A DNA stretch of 64,000 nucleotides from Tritrichomonas musculus. Its lineage: Eukaryota; Parabasalia; Tritrichomonadida; Tritrichomonadidae. Of the stretch, positions 34,071 through 43,214 are shown piece by piece. Below the pieces are notes generated by a model that saw only the letters and a program-made list of their open reading frames with translations, was not told where the DNA came from and searched no databases. The translations under genes were made by a program, and so were the position numbers. Numbering within the stretch: the stretch's first letter is position 1; each line of letters starts with the position of its first letter. The DNA lies in the NCBI GenBank assembly GCA_039105265.1, contig JAPFFF010000011.1:372001-436000 (forward strand). The letters are read 5' to 3'.

Positions 34071-34158
34071 AATGATCGGAGCATTTCATAATCTGGTCAT
34101 ATCACAAAAAGTATGATATGATTTAAAGAAAAAGTTGGGAGTAAATGCTCCGATCATT
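34071..34158. repeat. 16-bp inverted repeat upstream of the Asn-rich gene
   Basis: AATGATCGGAGCATTT (34071-34086) and AAATGCTCCGATCATT (34143-34158) are perfect complements 56 bases apart. Direct repeats accompany them: AAAAAGTTGG before each arm and TGGTCATATCACC/A after each (about 34095 and 34177). The structure ends 50 bases before the ATG at 34209 and could be a regulatory site or the footprint of a small transposon. Confidence 0.6.
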
Positions 34159-34208
34159 CAAATTAAAAGGCTGTTTGGTCATATCACCAAATAAAATTTT
34201 TCTTTAAA

Positions 34209-37200
34209 ATGGATGCAAATCCTCCAAATTCTTTTGATATGAATAGGCGCTATTACCCAAGTCGAAATGAAGAACACATCTTAAGGCTACACCTACCTGA
34301 TTATTTAGCATTGCCTGAGAGATCGCAAATGAGAAATAAATTATCCCATTATGTTAGCCAACAGCTTCGTCTTTATTCGCCACATTGGAACCAAAGAAGT
34401 GTAAGAATGTGGTTTAACAATCACAAGCATGAAAATAATCCGGATTTTAGTTATAATAATTGTTATCATAATGACATCAGCAATAACAGCAAAATTGTTA
34501 GCGATAATTACAGCAATAAGAATAACAATATTATTGACAATAATAGTTGCAGCATTCCTTTGTACAATAAAGATAAAAACAGTTTAAAACGTAATATCAG
34601 CAATACCACTTTTAGTAATATTTACAACAACACATCTGGAAATAATAATAATAATAATCAAAGCATTCTGAATAATAATAGCAACAATTTTAACAATAAT
34701 ATTTCAAATAATGTTAATAATCATTGCAGTAATTATAATAATAACGGCGATAACTGTTTAAGTTACAACAACAGCTTAAATAGCAACAACAGTTTAAATT
34801 ACAGCCATTTCTTTAACAACAACAACAGTTTTAACAACAACGACAGTTTTGACAACAACAGTTTAAATAACAAATACTGTTTAAATAACAGCAACTGTTT
34901 AAATAGCAACAACTGTTTAAATAACAGCAATTGCTTTAACAACAACGACGGTTTTGACAACAACAGTTTAAATAACAAAAACTGTTTAAATAACAGCAAC
35001 TGTTTAAATAGCAACAACTGTTTAAATAACAGCAATTGCTTTAACAACAACGACGGTTTTGACAACAACAGTTTAAATAACAAAAACTGTTTAAATAACA
35101 GCAATTGCTTTAACAACAACGACGGTTTTGACAACAACAGTTTAAATAACAAAAACTGTTTAAATAACAGCAATTGCTTTAACAACAACGACGGTTTTGA
35201 CAACAACAGTTTAAATAACAGCAATTGCTTTAACAACAACGACGGTTTTGACAACAACAGTTTAAATAACAAATACTGTTTAAATAACAGCAACTGTTTA
35301 AATAGCAACAACTGTTTAAATAACAGCAATTGCTTTAACAACAACGACGGTTTTGACAACAACAGTTTAAATAACAAATACTGTTTAAATAACAGCAACT
35401 GTTTAAATAACAGCAATTGCTTTAACAACAACGACGGTTTTGACAACAACAATTTAAATAACAAAAACTGTTTAAATAACAGCAACTGTTTAAATAGCAA
35501 CAACTGTTTAAATAACAGCAATTGCTTTAACAACAACGACGGTTTTGACAACAACAGTTTAAATAACAAAAACTGTTTAAATAACAGCAACTGTTTAAAT
35601 AGCAACAACTGTTTAAATAACAGCAATTGCTTTAACAACAACGACGGTTTTGACAACAACAGTTTAAATAACAAATACTGTTTAAATAACAGCAACTGTT
35701 TAAATAACAGCAATTGCTTTAACAACAACGACGGTTTTGACAACAACAGTTTAAATAACAAAAACTGTTTAAATAACAGCAATTGCTTTAACAACAACGA
35801 CGGTTTTGACAACAACAGTTTAAATAACAAAAACTGTTTAAATAACAGCAACTGTTTAAATAGCAACAACTGTTTAAATAACAGCAATTGCTTTAACAAC
35901 AACGACGGTTTTGACAACAACAGTTTAAATAACAAAAACTGTTTAAATAACAGCAATTGCTTTAACAACAACGACGGTTTTGACAACAACAATTTAAATA
36001 ACAAAAACTGTTTAAATAACAGCAATTGCTTTAACAACAACGACGGTTTTGACAACAACAGTTTAAATAACAAAAACTGTTTAAATAACAGCAACTGTTT
36101 AAATAACAGCAATTGCTTTAACAACAACGACGGTTTTGACAACAACAGTTTAAATAACAAATACTGTTTAAATAACAGCAACTGTTTAAATAACAGCAAT
36201 TGCTTTAACAACAACGACGGTTTTGACAACAACAGTTTAAATAACAAAAACTGTTTAAATAACAGCAATTGCTTTAACAACAACGACGGTTTTGACAACA
36301 ACAGTTTAAATAACAAAAACTGTTTAAATAACAGCAATTGCTTTAACAACAACGACGGTTTTGACAACAACAGTTTAAATAACAAATACTGTTTAAATAA
36401 CAGCAACTGTTTAAATAACAGCAATTGCTTTAACAACAACGACGGTTTTGACAACAACAATTTAAATAACAAAAACTGTTTAAATAACAGCAACTGTTTA
36501 AATAGCAACAACTGTTTAAATAACAGCAATTGCTTTAACAACAACGACGGTTTTGACAACAACAGTTTAAATAACAAAAACTGTTTAAATAACAGCAATT
36601 GCTTTAACAACAACAACTATTTAAATAGCAAAAACTGTTTCAACAACAACGAAAGTTTTGACATCAACGGTTTTAACCACAAAAACGGTTTTAATAACAG
36701 CAACAGCCGTTTTAGCAACACCAACAACTGTTTTAATACTACCACCAGCAACAATAACAACGGTTTTAATAATAATAACAATTTAAATAATAGCAAAAAC
36801 AATGCTCATAATTATATAATTTGCGATAATGAAACAAATGCGCATGCTAATTTTATGCAGTATTTGCGCGAGTGTGCATCCAAAAAAAGAGTTGGTGTCA
36901 AATGTAGAGATTTACAATCTACAAATAATCTTTTCAAATGGAAAAATCGAAATGAAAATATTTATAATGTTGAAAAAGATCGTTCTGATTTTAATAATGA
37001 CAATACGTTGATATCAAAACTTGAATCAGAACATCCGCTTTTAGCTGACGTAGTAAAAAACGCACTTCATATTAAAAAAGATTTCAATGATGAGACATAT
37101 GATTTGGCAAATTCTATTCGTTCAAATTGCACATGTTTATATAAATCATTTTCAAAAGAACTAGGATTTCCGTCCATTTATAAATGTAATAAGCATAACA

Positions 37201-37412
37201 GCCAGTCGAATTATAATTTTGCTGATTATTATATGGATCAAACTAAAATTGGAGATATTATAAAGCATTGGAAGGCCGATAGCAATATAATGCAGCATTA
37301 TGAATTATCTGCATGTTTGTCGGTTGACGCCCTCTTTTTTAATCCAGAAGTTGAAGTTACGTACGAAAACGATGTGAAAGGAATGATCCTTACTGATGAG
37401 CAAATCTCATAG
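34209..37412 (+). CDS. Asn-rich protein with homeodomain-like N-terminus
   Basis: 1067 residues to a TAG at 37410-37412. Residues 15-77 resemble a homeodomain-type helix-turn-helix: EEHILRLHLPDYLALPERSQ then HWNQRSVRMWFNNHKH, whose last part has the WF.N.. signature of the recognition helix. Residues 80-870 are Asn-dominated, including about 21 near-identical units such as FNNNDGFDNNSLNNKNC. From about residue 880 the sequence becomes normal and folded (RECASKKRVGVKCRDLQ, HPLLADVVKNALHI, IYKCNKHNSQ). The same frame continues open after the TAG into 37413-38237 and 39041, so the natural product may be longer. It is probably a host gene or a domesticated DNA-transposon gene. Confidence 0.6.
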   Translation: MDANPPNSFDMNRRYYPSRNEEHILRLHLPDYLALPERSQMRNKLSHYVSQQLRLYSPHWNQRSVRMWFNNHKHENNPDFSYNNCYHNDISNNSKIVSDNYSNKNNNIIDNNSCSIPLYNKDKNSLKRNISNTTFSNIYNNTSGNNNNNNQSILNNNSNNFNNNISNNVNNHCSNYNNNGDNCLSYNNSLNSNNSLNYSHFFNNNNSFNNNDSFDNNSLNNKYCLNNSNCLNSNNCLNNSNCFNNNDGFDNNSLNNKNCLNNSNCLNSNNCLNNSNCFNNNDGFDNNSLNNKNCLNNSNCFNNNDGFDNNSLNNKNCLNNSNCFNNNDGFDNNSLNNSNCFNNNDGFDNNSLNNKYCLNNSNCLNSNNCLNNSNCFNNNDGFDNNSLNNKYCLNNSNCLNNSNCFNNNDGFDNNNLNNKNCLNNSNCLNSNNCLNNSNCFNNNDGFDNNSLNNKNCLNNSNCLNSNNCLNNSNCFNNNDGFDNNSLNNKYCLNNSNCLNNSNCFNNNDGFDNNSLNNKNCLNNSNCFNNNDGFDNNSLNNKNCLNNSNCLNSNNCLNNSNCFNNNDGFDNNSLNNKNCLNNSNCFNNNDGFDNNNLNNKNCLNNSNCFNNNDGFDNNSLNNKNCLNNSNCLNNSNCFNNNDGFDNNSLNNKYCLNNSNCLNNSNCFNNNDGFDNNSLNNKNCLNNSNCFNNNDGFDNNSLNNKNCLNNSNCFNNNDGFDNNSLNNKYCLNNSNCLNNSNCFNNNDGFDNNNLNNKNCLNNSNCLNSNNCLNNSNCFNNNDGFDNNSLNNKNCLNNSNCFNNNNYLNSKNCFNNNESFDINGFNHKNGFNNSNSRFSNTNNCFNTTTSNNNNGFNNNNNLNNSKNNAHNYIICDNETNAHANFMQYLRECASKKRVGVKCRDLQSTNNLFKWKNRNENIYNVEKDRSDFNNDNTLISKLESEHPLLADVVKNALHIKKDFNDETYDLANSIRSNCTCLYKSFSKELGFPSIYKCNKHNSQSNYNFADYYMDQTKIGDIIKHWKADSNIMQHYELSACLSVDALFFNPEVEVTYENDVKGMILTDEQIS
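34830..36620 (+). repeat. Coding tandem repeat, 51/69/87/105-bp units (about 21 copies)
   Basis: Units encode 17, 23, 29 or 35 residues and differ by multiples of an 18-bp piece (CLNNSN or CLNSNN). The DNA is nearly identical between copies apart from a few marker changes (KYC versus KNC, NNSLNN versus NNNLNN). All length changes are multiples of three, so the frame is kept. The pattern shows recent unequal exchange or slippage at two scales. Confidence 0.9.
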
Positions 37413-38237
37413 CTGCCTAATCATTCACCTTTACTTTTCAACAAGCGACCTGAATATTTCGAATCTTTTTTGAATTTTTATCAAAAACAAATTATTAGAT
37501 CTGGCTTTGTATTTCAGATACAGCCATATTCCATTCAATTTACAACATTTGTTGTTTACATCATTCCAGCAACTACAGGTAAAGCTGATCAAAATATCAT
37601 AGAAATGTTGTTTGAAATAAAAAATATTGCCAAAGCTCACAAAATATTAATTAAGTCATTTGCATTTGATGGAGATGGCTGTTATAATTCTCTTCATAGA
37701 AATTACTATCAGTCATATATAAATACAATTTTAAAAAAGCCAATTATTCCTATCATTAAGAAATTTCAAGTACAAAGAGTCTCAACTGATGGATTACATC
37801 TTTTTAAGCGTTTTAGATATAGAATTCTCTCATGTCGTGTTCACCCTGGTTTTCATAAGAAAAGTTCATTTATAGAAATTGAATCTTTAATTAGAACACT
37901 TAACTTTTTGCCTACGATTGTTTTCAATAATGAAAGGATTACCAAAATGAACGATCACCTTCCTTTACTACTCTTTCAAAAAATGTCATTAATGACATTA
38001 ATTGGAAATAGAAATTATATAGCTGCATCTTTCTGGCTACCAATAACATCATCAATAATTGCATTAACCGATAAATCTTTATCATTTGAATGGCAGCAAT
38101 ATTTTTTCGAAATTGCTTTGTGGTTTTTCGTATTTTATAAAAAATCTGAAGAAATAAACGAAGTTGCTGACAAAGATGCTTTAAAACAACGGAAAAGAGG
38201 AGATGATCTCGATGTAAAATTCTATACAGAAGAGTAG
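37413..38237 (+). pseudogene. Transposase-like core in frame with the Asn-rich gene
   Basis: Directly after the TAG at 37410 the frame reads LPNHSPLLFNKRPEYFESFL without a stop and continues 274 codons to a TAG at 38235-38237. It contains IQFTTFVVYIIPATTGKADQ, FAFDGDGCYNSLHRNYY and STDGLHLFKRFRYRILS. The Asp in the second, and D..HL.K..R in the third, recall the RNase H-fold core of P-element/THAP9-type transposases, where DxxHxxKxxRN is typical. An ATG at 37470 could start it independently, but the absence of any frameshift favours a single gene with an in-frame TAG. Confidence 0.45.
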
Positions 38238-39041
38238 TTAATGCAATTTTCAAATACAATATTTAATCATATTCAAAATATGATACGATATGGTTCAGAT
38301 TATTGCTCAGATAGAGAAAGTAGCATGCCGCTCGAGCACAAATTTGGATGCACACGCATTCGAACAAAAGATATGAATACATTAGCTAAATTTATTAAAA
38401 CCTTAGCTGATGTTGACCAATATTCAGTCCTGATTCATAACATGCATCAAACTGTAAATGGCAGACGTGACACTTTTGGAATATGCATATCTGATTTTCA
38501 TGATTGCGAAATGAATGAGTTTTCAGTTAAAGATTACCTACCACAAGACATTGCATTGGCATTTCTTCATCAAGCAGGATTTACTGTGGAATTTGATAAA
38601 GATAGCTTAAAAGTTATTAATTGGTTTTATAGAGTTCTTAAATCTATGAATGACAATATTAAAAAAACAAAAAAGCCAAATAGTTCTAGTAATTCTGTAG
38701 TTCTTGGTACACATGGAAACATTAGATCTAGATTCTTAATTACAAATCAAAATAGTTTTTTACCAGCACCTTTGAAAATTGAAGAAAAAAATAATTACAA
38801 CCAAAACCAGCAATTCATAAACTTTTTAAATTTATTCAATGATATATACAAAAAAGAACCGAGAATCAAAGATTACAGATATCTATATTCACAAATCAAA
38901 GAACATGACAATAATTGCCCTAAAATATCAGATGAAAATCTAATAGAATCATATGAATCATGGATTGATTCTCATTTTTTTGAATATGAAGCTTTAATTT
39001 ATACCATCTTAAATGATAAAAACTTAAAATATACTTCATAA
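38238..39041 (+). pseudogene. C-terminal part of the transposase-like gene
   Basis: The frame continues right after the second TAG (TTA then ATG at 38241) for 267 codons to TAA at 39039-39041. It includes ESSMPLEHKFGCTRIRTKDM, which resembles the E.xFG.IR segment holding the last acidic residue of P-type transposases, then ITNQNSFLPAPLKIEEK and a helical end. Across 34209-39041 there are two in-frame TAG codons and no frameshift. This is either a recently inactivated gene, a read-through gene, or separately started pieces. Confidence 0.45.
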
Positions 39042-39217
39042 TTCTATTGGAAATTCATCGTATGTTGAAAGATAACCAACTAAAATCAACCATTCTATAA
39101 TAAACAAGTTTTAATATATAATAATGTTTTTTTTTAATAGCCAACAGGGAAACTGAGAGAAAATCATTAAAAATCAAATTATTACAATCATTCTCATTTG
39201 GTAAAACTCATAAATTT

Positions 39218-39534
39218 AAAGTAGTAATACTAAGGGGGGGCGATGGCTATTGAAATTCGCTAAAACAATTACGTTAACTTTATACGGTTTTACTAGGTCC
39301 GAACAACACTCAACAGTTCAGAACCAATTCGAAACACATCGCCGGTATATTGATACCCACTAACTGAAAACCATTACGAAAATAATTGGAAACGTTAGAG
39401 ATACCCATATAAGTCCGATAGTTCGATAAAATCGTTAACAACGTCTGGAAAGTCCATCACAGACGATAATCATATACTAAAAATAATAGAGAGATCATTT
39501 CAATAGCCATCGCCCCCCTTAGTATTACTACTTT
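39218..39534. mobile_element. MITE with 38-39 bp terminal inverted repeats
   Basis: The left end (39218-39256) begins AAAGTAGTAATACTAAGG and continues with a G run and CGATGGCTATTGAAAT. The right end (39497-39534) is its exact reverse complement except for a run of six instead of seven C. The interior of about 240 bases has no coding potential. No clear target-site duplication is visible; both flanks are T-rich (AATTT and GATTTT). This is a non-autonomous DNA transposon; its parent is unknown. Confidence 0.85.
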
Positions 39535-39579
39535 GATTTTGTCACCCTATAGAAATTATTATTATAGTTCAACCGATAT

Positions 39580-39830
39580 TGATTTGTAACTGATAAACCT
39601 AATAACTAACTCGCTAACGAATTAATCTGTAAACGATATCACTAACGAAATACATTAAATGAACTCATGTGTATTGTTTAGTAAACGAACTCACTAACGA
39701 TTCATTGAATACGAATCACTAACGATAACATGTATGAACCATCTATAAACGATCAGAATCACTCATGAACCACGTCGTTGGTTAGTGGGTTAACTCTAAC
39801 ACGATATGTACCATGTTTAGTAACCATGCG
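39580..39830. repeat. Degenerate CACTAACGA-type interspersed words
   Basis: The words CTAACGAA, CACTAACGA and GTAAACGA recur at irregular spacing (for example near 39600, 39650, 39695 and 39715), giving a degenerate low-complexity tract. No gene is supported here or in the following stretch to 40056. Confidence 0.5.
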
Positions 39831-40262
39831 ATTTTATGGTCGATAATGATGAATTCGCTGACGAATCATGAGATGAATTCGCTGACGATGAAGAGTAGAT
39901 GATGTTTATTTTTGGTTTCATATCGATTTGTTCGTGAACGTTCCAACTATAACATCTGATGTAAACGATCCAGCTATAACATGATGAGACCAAAAAGATG
40001 ATCATCATCGAACAAAAACCAACTACAGTAGATGCGTCATGCATTCGATATAAGAGATGAACATACTAACCCGGGATCGCACATCCAATCCTTATAAAGA
40101 GAAACAATATGCATCTACTATAGTTGGGGAACGTTCATTACGAGGATTACATTCGTCGACAAATGCTTCTGTGTTATCTATACCACAAGTAATAGCTTAC
40201 CCAAGGTGTTTAGTTCGCTATGGGCTCTATCACAAATATGATACAAATTTACACAGAAAATC

Positions 40263-40335
40263 GGTATAGCAGCGAATCGAACTTGCACCTGCAACCGAAG
40301 TCCGGAGATGCACTTCATGATCCAACAACTATACC
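40263..40335 (-). other. tRNA-like 73-nt sequence (probably tRNA-derived or degenerate)
   Basis: On the minus strand GGTATAG and CTATACC form a perfect 7-bp terminal stem exactly 73 nucleotides apart, and GTTCGATTC matches the core of the tRNA B box at the right place. However, the T arm and anticodon arm do not pair properly, so a functional tRNA is not supported. Confidence 0.25.
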
Positions 40336-40406
40336 AACACAGCTAGCTAATTATAGTATCGAAATTAACATTTATGCGTTATCTGTGTAAGTTTAATTCC
40401 ATCGAA

Positions 40407-40799
40407 ATGAGTAAGACCAAGAATCCATCATTTGCAAAGCAAACTCCATACAATGGACAACCAACTCTCGAAGAGTTATACACTACCGATGACTTATCAG
40501 TACTTAAACGAGCTATCACCGAGTTAACAACCAAACAAGATTATAAAACCCTCAACACCCTGTTTCGTCGTAATCCAAATGCTAGTAAGTTCGATAGTAG
40601 AACACTTAATGAAGATATACCACAATCGACAAAACGATTCACCAAACGTAATGGCAAACTCTGCAATGTATCACGAACAGTTCCACGACAGAGTACTACC
40701 AAACCAGAAGAGAGTGACTCATACACATACAAGTCCAGATACTATGATCCACATACCAAATCGTTTAAGTATGTCACTAGAATACAATCCAAATACTAA
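40407..40799 (+). CDS. Small basic protein, unknown
   Basis: 130 residues from the ATG at 40407 (MSKTKNPSFAKQTPYNGQP), preferred over an upstream ATG at 40374 because of the ATCGAAATG context seen at other starts here. It is rich in Thr, Lys, Arg and Ser; a helical middle (LEELYTTDDLSVLKRAITEL) precedes a basic stretch (STKRFTKRNGKL) and a Tyr-rich end (YTYKSRYYDPHTKSFKYVTR). It stands alone between the MITE and the minisatellite. The base composition is closer to the following Polinton-side DNA than to the AT-rich host spacer. No family is recognised. Confidence 0.45.
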   Translation: MSKTKNPSFAKQTPYNGQPTLEELYTTDDLSVLKRAITELTTKQDYKTLNTLFRRNPNASKFDSRTLNEDIPQSTKRFTKRNGKLCNVSRTVPRQSTTKPEESDSYTYKSRYYDPHTKSFKYVTRIQSKY

Positions 40800-40865
40800 G
40801 TGAATCACTCCATTGGTAACATATCTATTTTTGATCGGTAACAGTCGAATCGAATACAAATATAA

Positions 40866-42260
40866 GTGGATGGTTCATCATATACAGATACAACATATGT
40901 GAATACACATTATCGATCACAACATATGCGGATACATCATATACAGATGCAACATATACAGATACACATGCGGATATATCTTATCGAGTACATTATATAC
41001 AGATACATCATATGCGGATGTAACATATACAGATACATCATATGCGGATACATCATATACAGATGCAACATATGCGGATACATCTTGTCGATTACATCAT
41101 ATGCGGATACATCATATGCGGATACATCATATGCGGATACATCATATGAGAGTACACATTATTGAATACGGATACAACATATGCGGATATAACTTATCGA
41201 TCGATCATATCATATACAGATGCAACATATGCGGACATATCTTATCGATCACATCACATCTAGTACACATCATCGAACACATCTTATCGAATACATCATA
41301 TACGGATACATATTATCGATTACATCATTAACGAATACATCATCTTATCGAGTACATTTTATCTGATACATCATTGTCGAGTACATATTAACGAGTACGT
41401 CATATACAGATACATCATATGCGGATATATCTTATCGATCACAACATATCGAGTACATCATATACAGATACACATGCGGATATATCTTATCGATCACAAC
41501 ATATCGAGTACATCATATACAGACACATCACATGCGGATATATCTTATCGATAACAACACATGCGGATGCAACATATGCGGATACATCTTATCGGATACA
41601 TCATCACATGCGGATATATCTTATCGATCACAACATATCGAGTACATCATATACAGATACACATGCGGATATATCTTATCGAGTACATCATATACAGATA
41701 CGTCATATCGATCACAACATATCGAGTACATCATATACAGATACATCTTATCGAATACATCATATCGATCACAACATATCGGATACATCATCACACGCGG
41801 ATACATCACACGCGGATACATCTTATCGAATGCATCATATGCGGATATATCATATGTGGCTATATCATATACAGATACATCATATGTGGATATAACTTAT
41901 CGATCATATCATATGTGAGTACATCATATACAGATGCAACATATGCGGATACATCATCGGATACGTCATATACAGATTATATCAGCACATGCGGATACAT
42001 CATATACAGATACAACATATACGGATACGCATTATCTATTACATCATATGCGGATACATCATATACAGCTACATCATATGCGGATGCAACATAAACAGAT
42101 ACATCATATGAGGATATAACAGATGTGAATATAAGTGGATGGTTCATCATATGCGGACACATCACACGCGGATACATCACACATGCGGATACAGCATTGT
42201 CGAATACATCATATACAGATACATCATTGTCGAATACATCATATACAGATACAGCATTGT
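40866..42260. repeat. Minisatellite of about 15-bp units, three unit types
   Basis: About 1.4 kb made of ATACATCATATGCGG-like, ATACATCATATACAG-like and CATCTTATCGA(G/TC)-like units in irregular order. The array is bracketed by a direct repeat: ATATAAGTGGATGGTTCATC occurs at about 40860 and again at about 42130. Because the unit is a multiple of three, long frames stay open by chance; these are not genes. Confidence 0.85.
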
Positions 42261-42319
42261 CGATTAAGTAGTATATACGAGTCGGTTTCCGCTGGGGCTG
42301 GCACCCCAAGCGTCAACAC

Positions 42320-42390
42320 GAACTCGTCATAAAAGAAAAAGAAAAGAAAAGAAAAAGAAAAGAAAAGAAAAAAGAAAAAAAGAAAAAAAT
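42320..42390. repeat. GAAAAG-type purine microsatellite
   Basis: Sixty to seventy bases of AAAAG and AAAAAG units without pyrimidines on the plus strand, next to the left limit of element C. Confidence 0.8.
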
Positions 42391-42412
42391 ATTCTTGTTC
42401 TCACTACTGCTC

Positions 42413-42478
42413 CCCATCAATGAAACGGCACAGGTACCCCACCCCACAACCGCCCATCTATGAAACGGCACAGGTACC
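42413..42478. repeat. Two 26-bp direct repeats, 40-bp period, at the left limit of element C
   Basis: CCCATCxATGAAACGGCACA followed by GGTACC occurs at 42413-42438 and 42453-42478 with one difference. It lies between the purine tract and the first gene of element C and may be part of the terminal repeat of that element, whose right end is outside the window. Confidence 0.65.
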
Positions 42479-42534
42479 TGCCCCGAGAATCTCGTGTATG
42501 ACACCTACTACAACAAAAATTAAAATAAAAGAAG

Positions 42535-42837
42535 TTAGATTTTACTAAGTAGTTCTTCTATATGAGGTAGTTCAGCATTAGTTTGAACACCTACATCCCA
42601 AAGGTCTTCAGTTTGAACACCTATCTCTTTATATTCATAGGGAATAAAATGACACTCTGTCACTATAAACATTTCTTCTTCTTCTTCTTCTTGATGTTCC
42701 TTATAGTTTTTATACAAGCCCACTCGCTTTTTTTTCTTTGGGAACTTGGTAATGTTTCTTTCTTTGTCATCAAGAGGATAATGACGAGGTTCATTATTAT
42801 CAATTCTATCAACAATGATTTTCCCCCACTTGTTCAT
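42535..42837 (-). CDS. Small protein with two LC8-type GVQT motifs (element C)
   Basis: 101 residues from the ATG at 42835-42837 (MNKWGKIIVDRIDNNEPRHY), chosen for the TTTTTATTTTCGT context upstream. A basic middle part (FPKKKKRVGLYKNYKEH) and Glu run precede the C-terminal EIGVQTEDLWDVGVQTNAEL. Two xGVQT[EN] motifs ten residues apart match the known binding motif for dynein light chain LC8, which binds short strand motifs such as GIQVD and TQT. It is divergent from the HNH gene 41 bases away. A transport adaptor role is inference. Confidence 0.5.
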   Translation of the reverse strand: MNKWGKIIVDRIDNNEPRHYPLDDKERNITKFPKKKKRVGLYKNYKEHQEEEEEEMFIVTECHFIPYEYKEIGVQTEDLWDVGVQTNAELPHIEELLSKI

Positions 42838-42878
42838 ACGAAAATAAAAATGAAATGAATCATTTAAAAAGTGAGTAA

Positions 42879-43214
42879 ATGTCATTTGTGCCACTCAAAG
42901 GCTTTACTAACGACTATGAGATACTGAATAGGTACCCCTTTACTATAAGACGTAAGAGTAATCATTTTATATGCAAAGATGCAAAACATATAAAGGGGTA
43001 TATACGAGTATGTCTAAATGGCAACTACTACTTGAAACATGTACTTATAGCAAGACAGTTCATACCTAATGATGACCCACAACATAAAATAGAGGTAGAC
43101 CATATCAATAGGAATAGGGCTGACTACCATCTAAGCAACTTAAGATGGATAACCCCAACTGATAGTAACTATAACAGGGATATGCCCAAAATTATAAATG
43201 CGAGGGCAGATTAG
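42879..43214 (+). CDS. HNH endonuclease with NUMOD4-like N-terminus (element C)
   Basis: 111 residues. The N-terminus FVPLKGFTNDYEILNRYPFT resembles NUMOD4-type DNA-binding modules. Then come GYIRVCLNGNYYLKHVLIAR and the nuclease core FIPNDDPQHKIEVDHINRNR with HLSNLRWITPTDSNYN, giving the H, N, N pattern of HNH_3-type homing endonucleases. Free-standing HNH genes in viruses often spread by cutting alleles that lack them. It overlaps the 3' end of the leftward gene at 43192 by 23 bases. Confidence 0.75.
   Translation: MSFVPLKGFTNDYEILNRYPFTIRRKSNHFICKDAKHIKGYIRVCLNGNYYLKHVLIARQFIPNDDPQHKIEVDHINRNRADYHLSNLRWITPTDSNYNRDMPKIINARAD

Noticed and set aside
34799-36616. Long antisense frame of about 600 codons opposite the Asn-rich repeat (Leu/Lys-rich)
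   Set aside because: It is a by-product of the 69-bp repeat having no stop in that frame; no start signal and no non-repeat sequence supports it.
34830-36620. CRISPR-like array in the Asn-rich gene
   Set aside because: Repeats are coding, in frame, and of variable unit length; not CRISPR.
34209-39041. Reassignment of TAG to a sense codon in this genome
   Set aside because: TAG also appears to end genes cleanly here (for example 165-167), and most genes use TAA; two in-frame TAGs in one gene are better explained by decay or read-through.
40019-40125. Second tRNA or small RNA gene bounded by CAACTAxAGTAGATGC arms
   Set aside because: The B-box-like part is degenerate and the length (about 107 bases) and arms do not fit a tRNA.
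42273-42330. Hairpin-rich stretch ACGAGT...ACTCGT as a tRNA
   Set aside because: Too short, with no B box; imperfect hairpin only.
40866-42332. Several overlapping rightward frames rich in Ile, Tyr, His, Asp
   Set aside because: All come from the 15-bp minisatellite, open in several frames at once; not genes.
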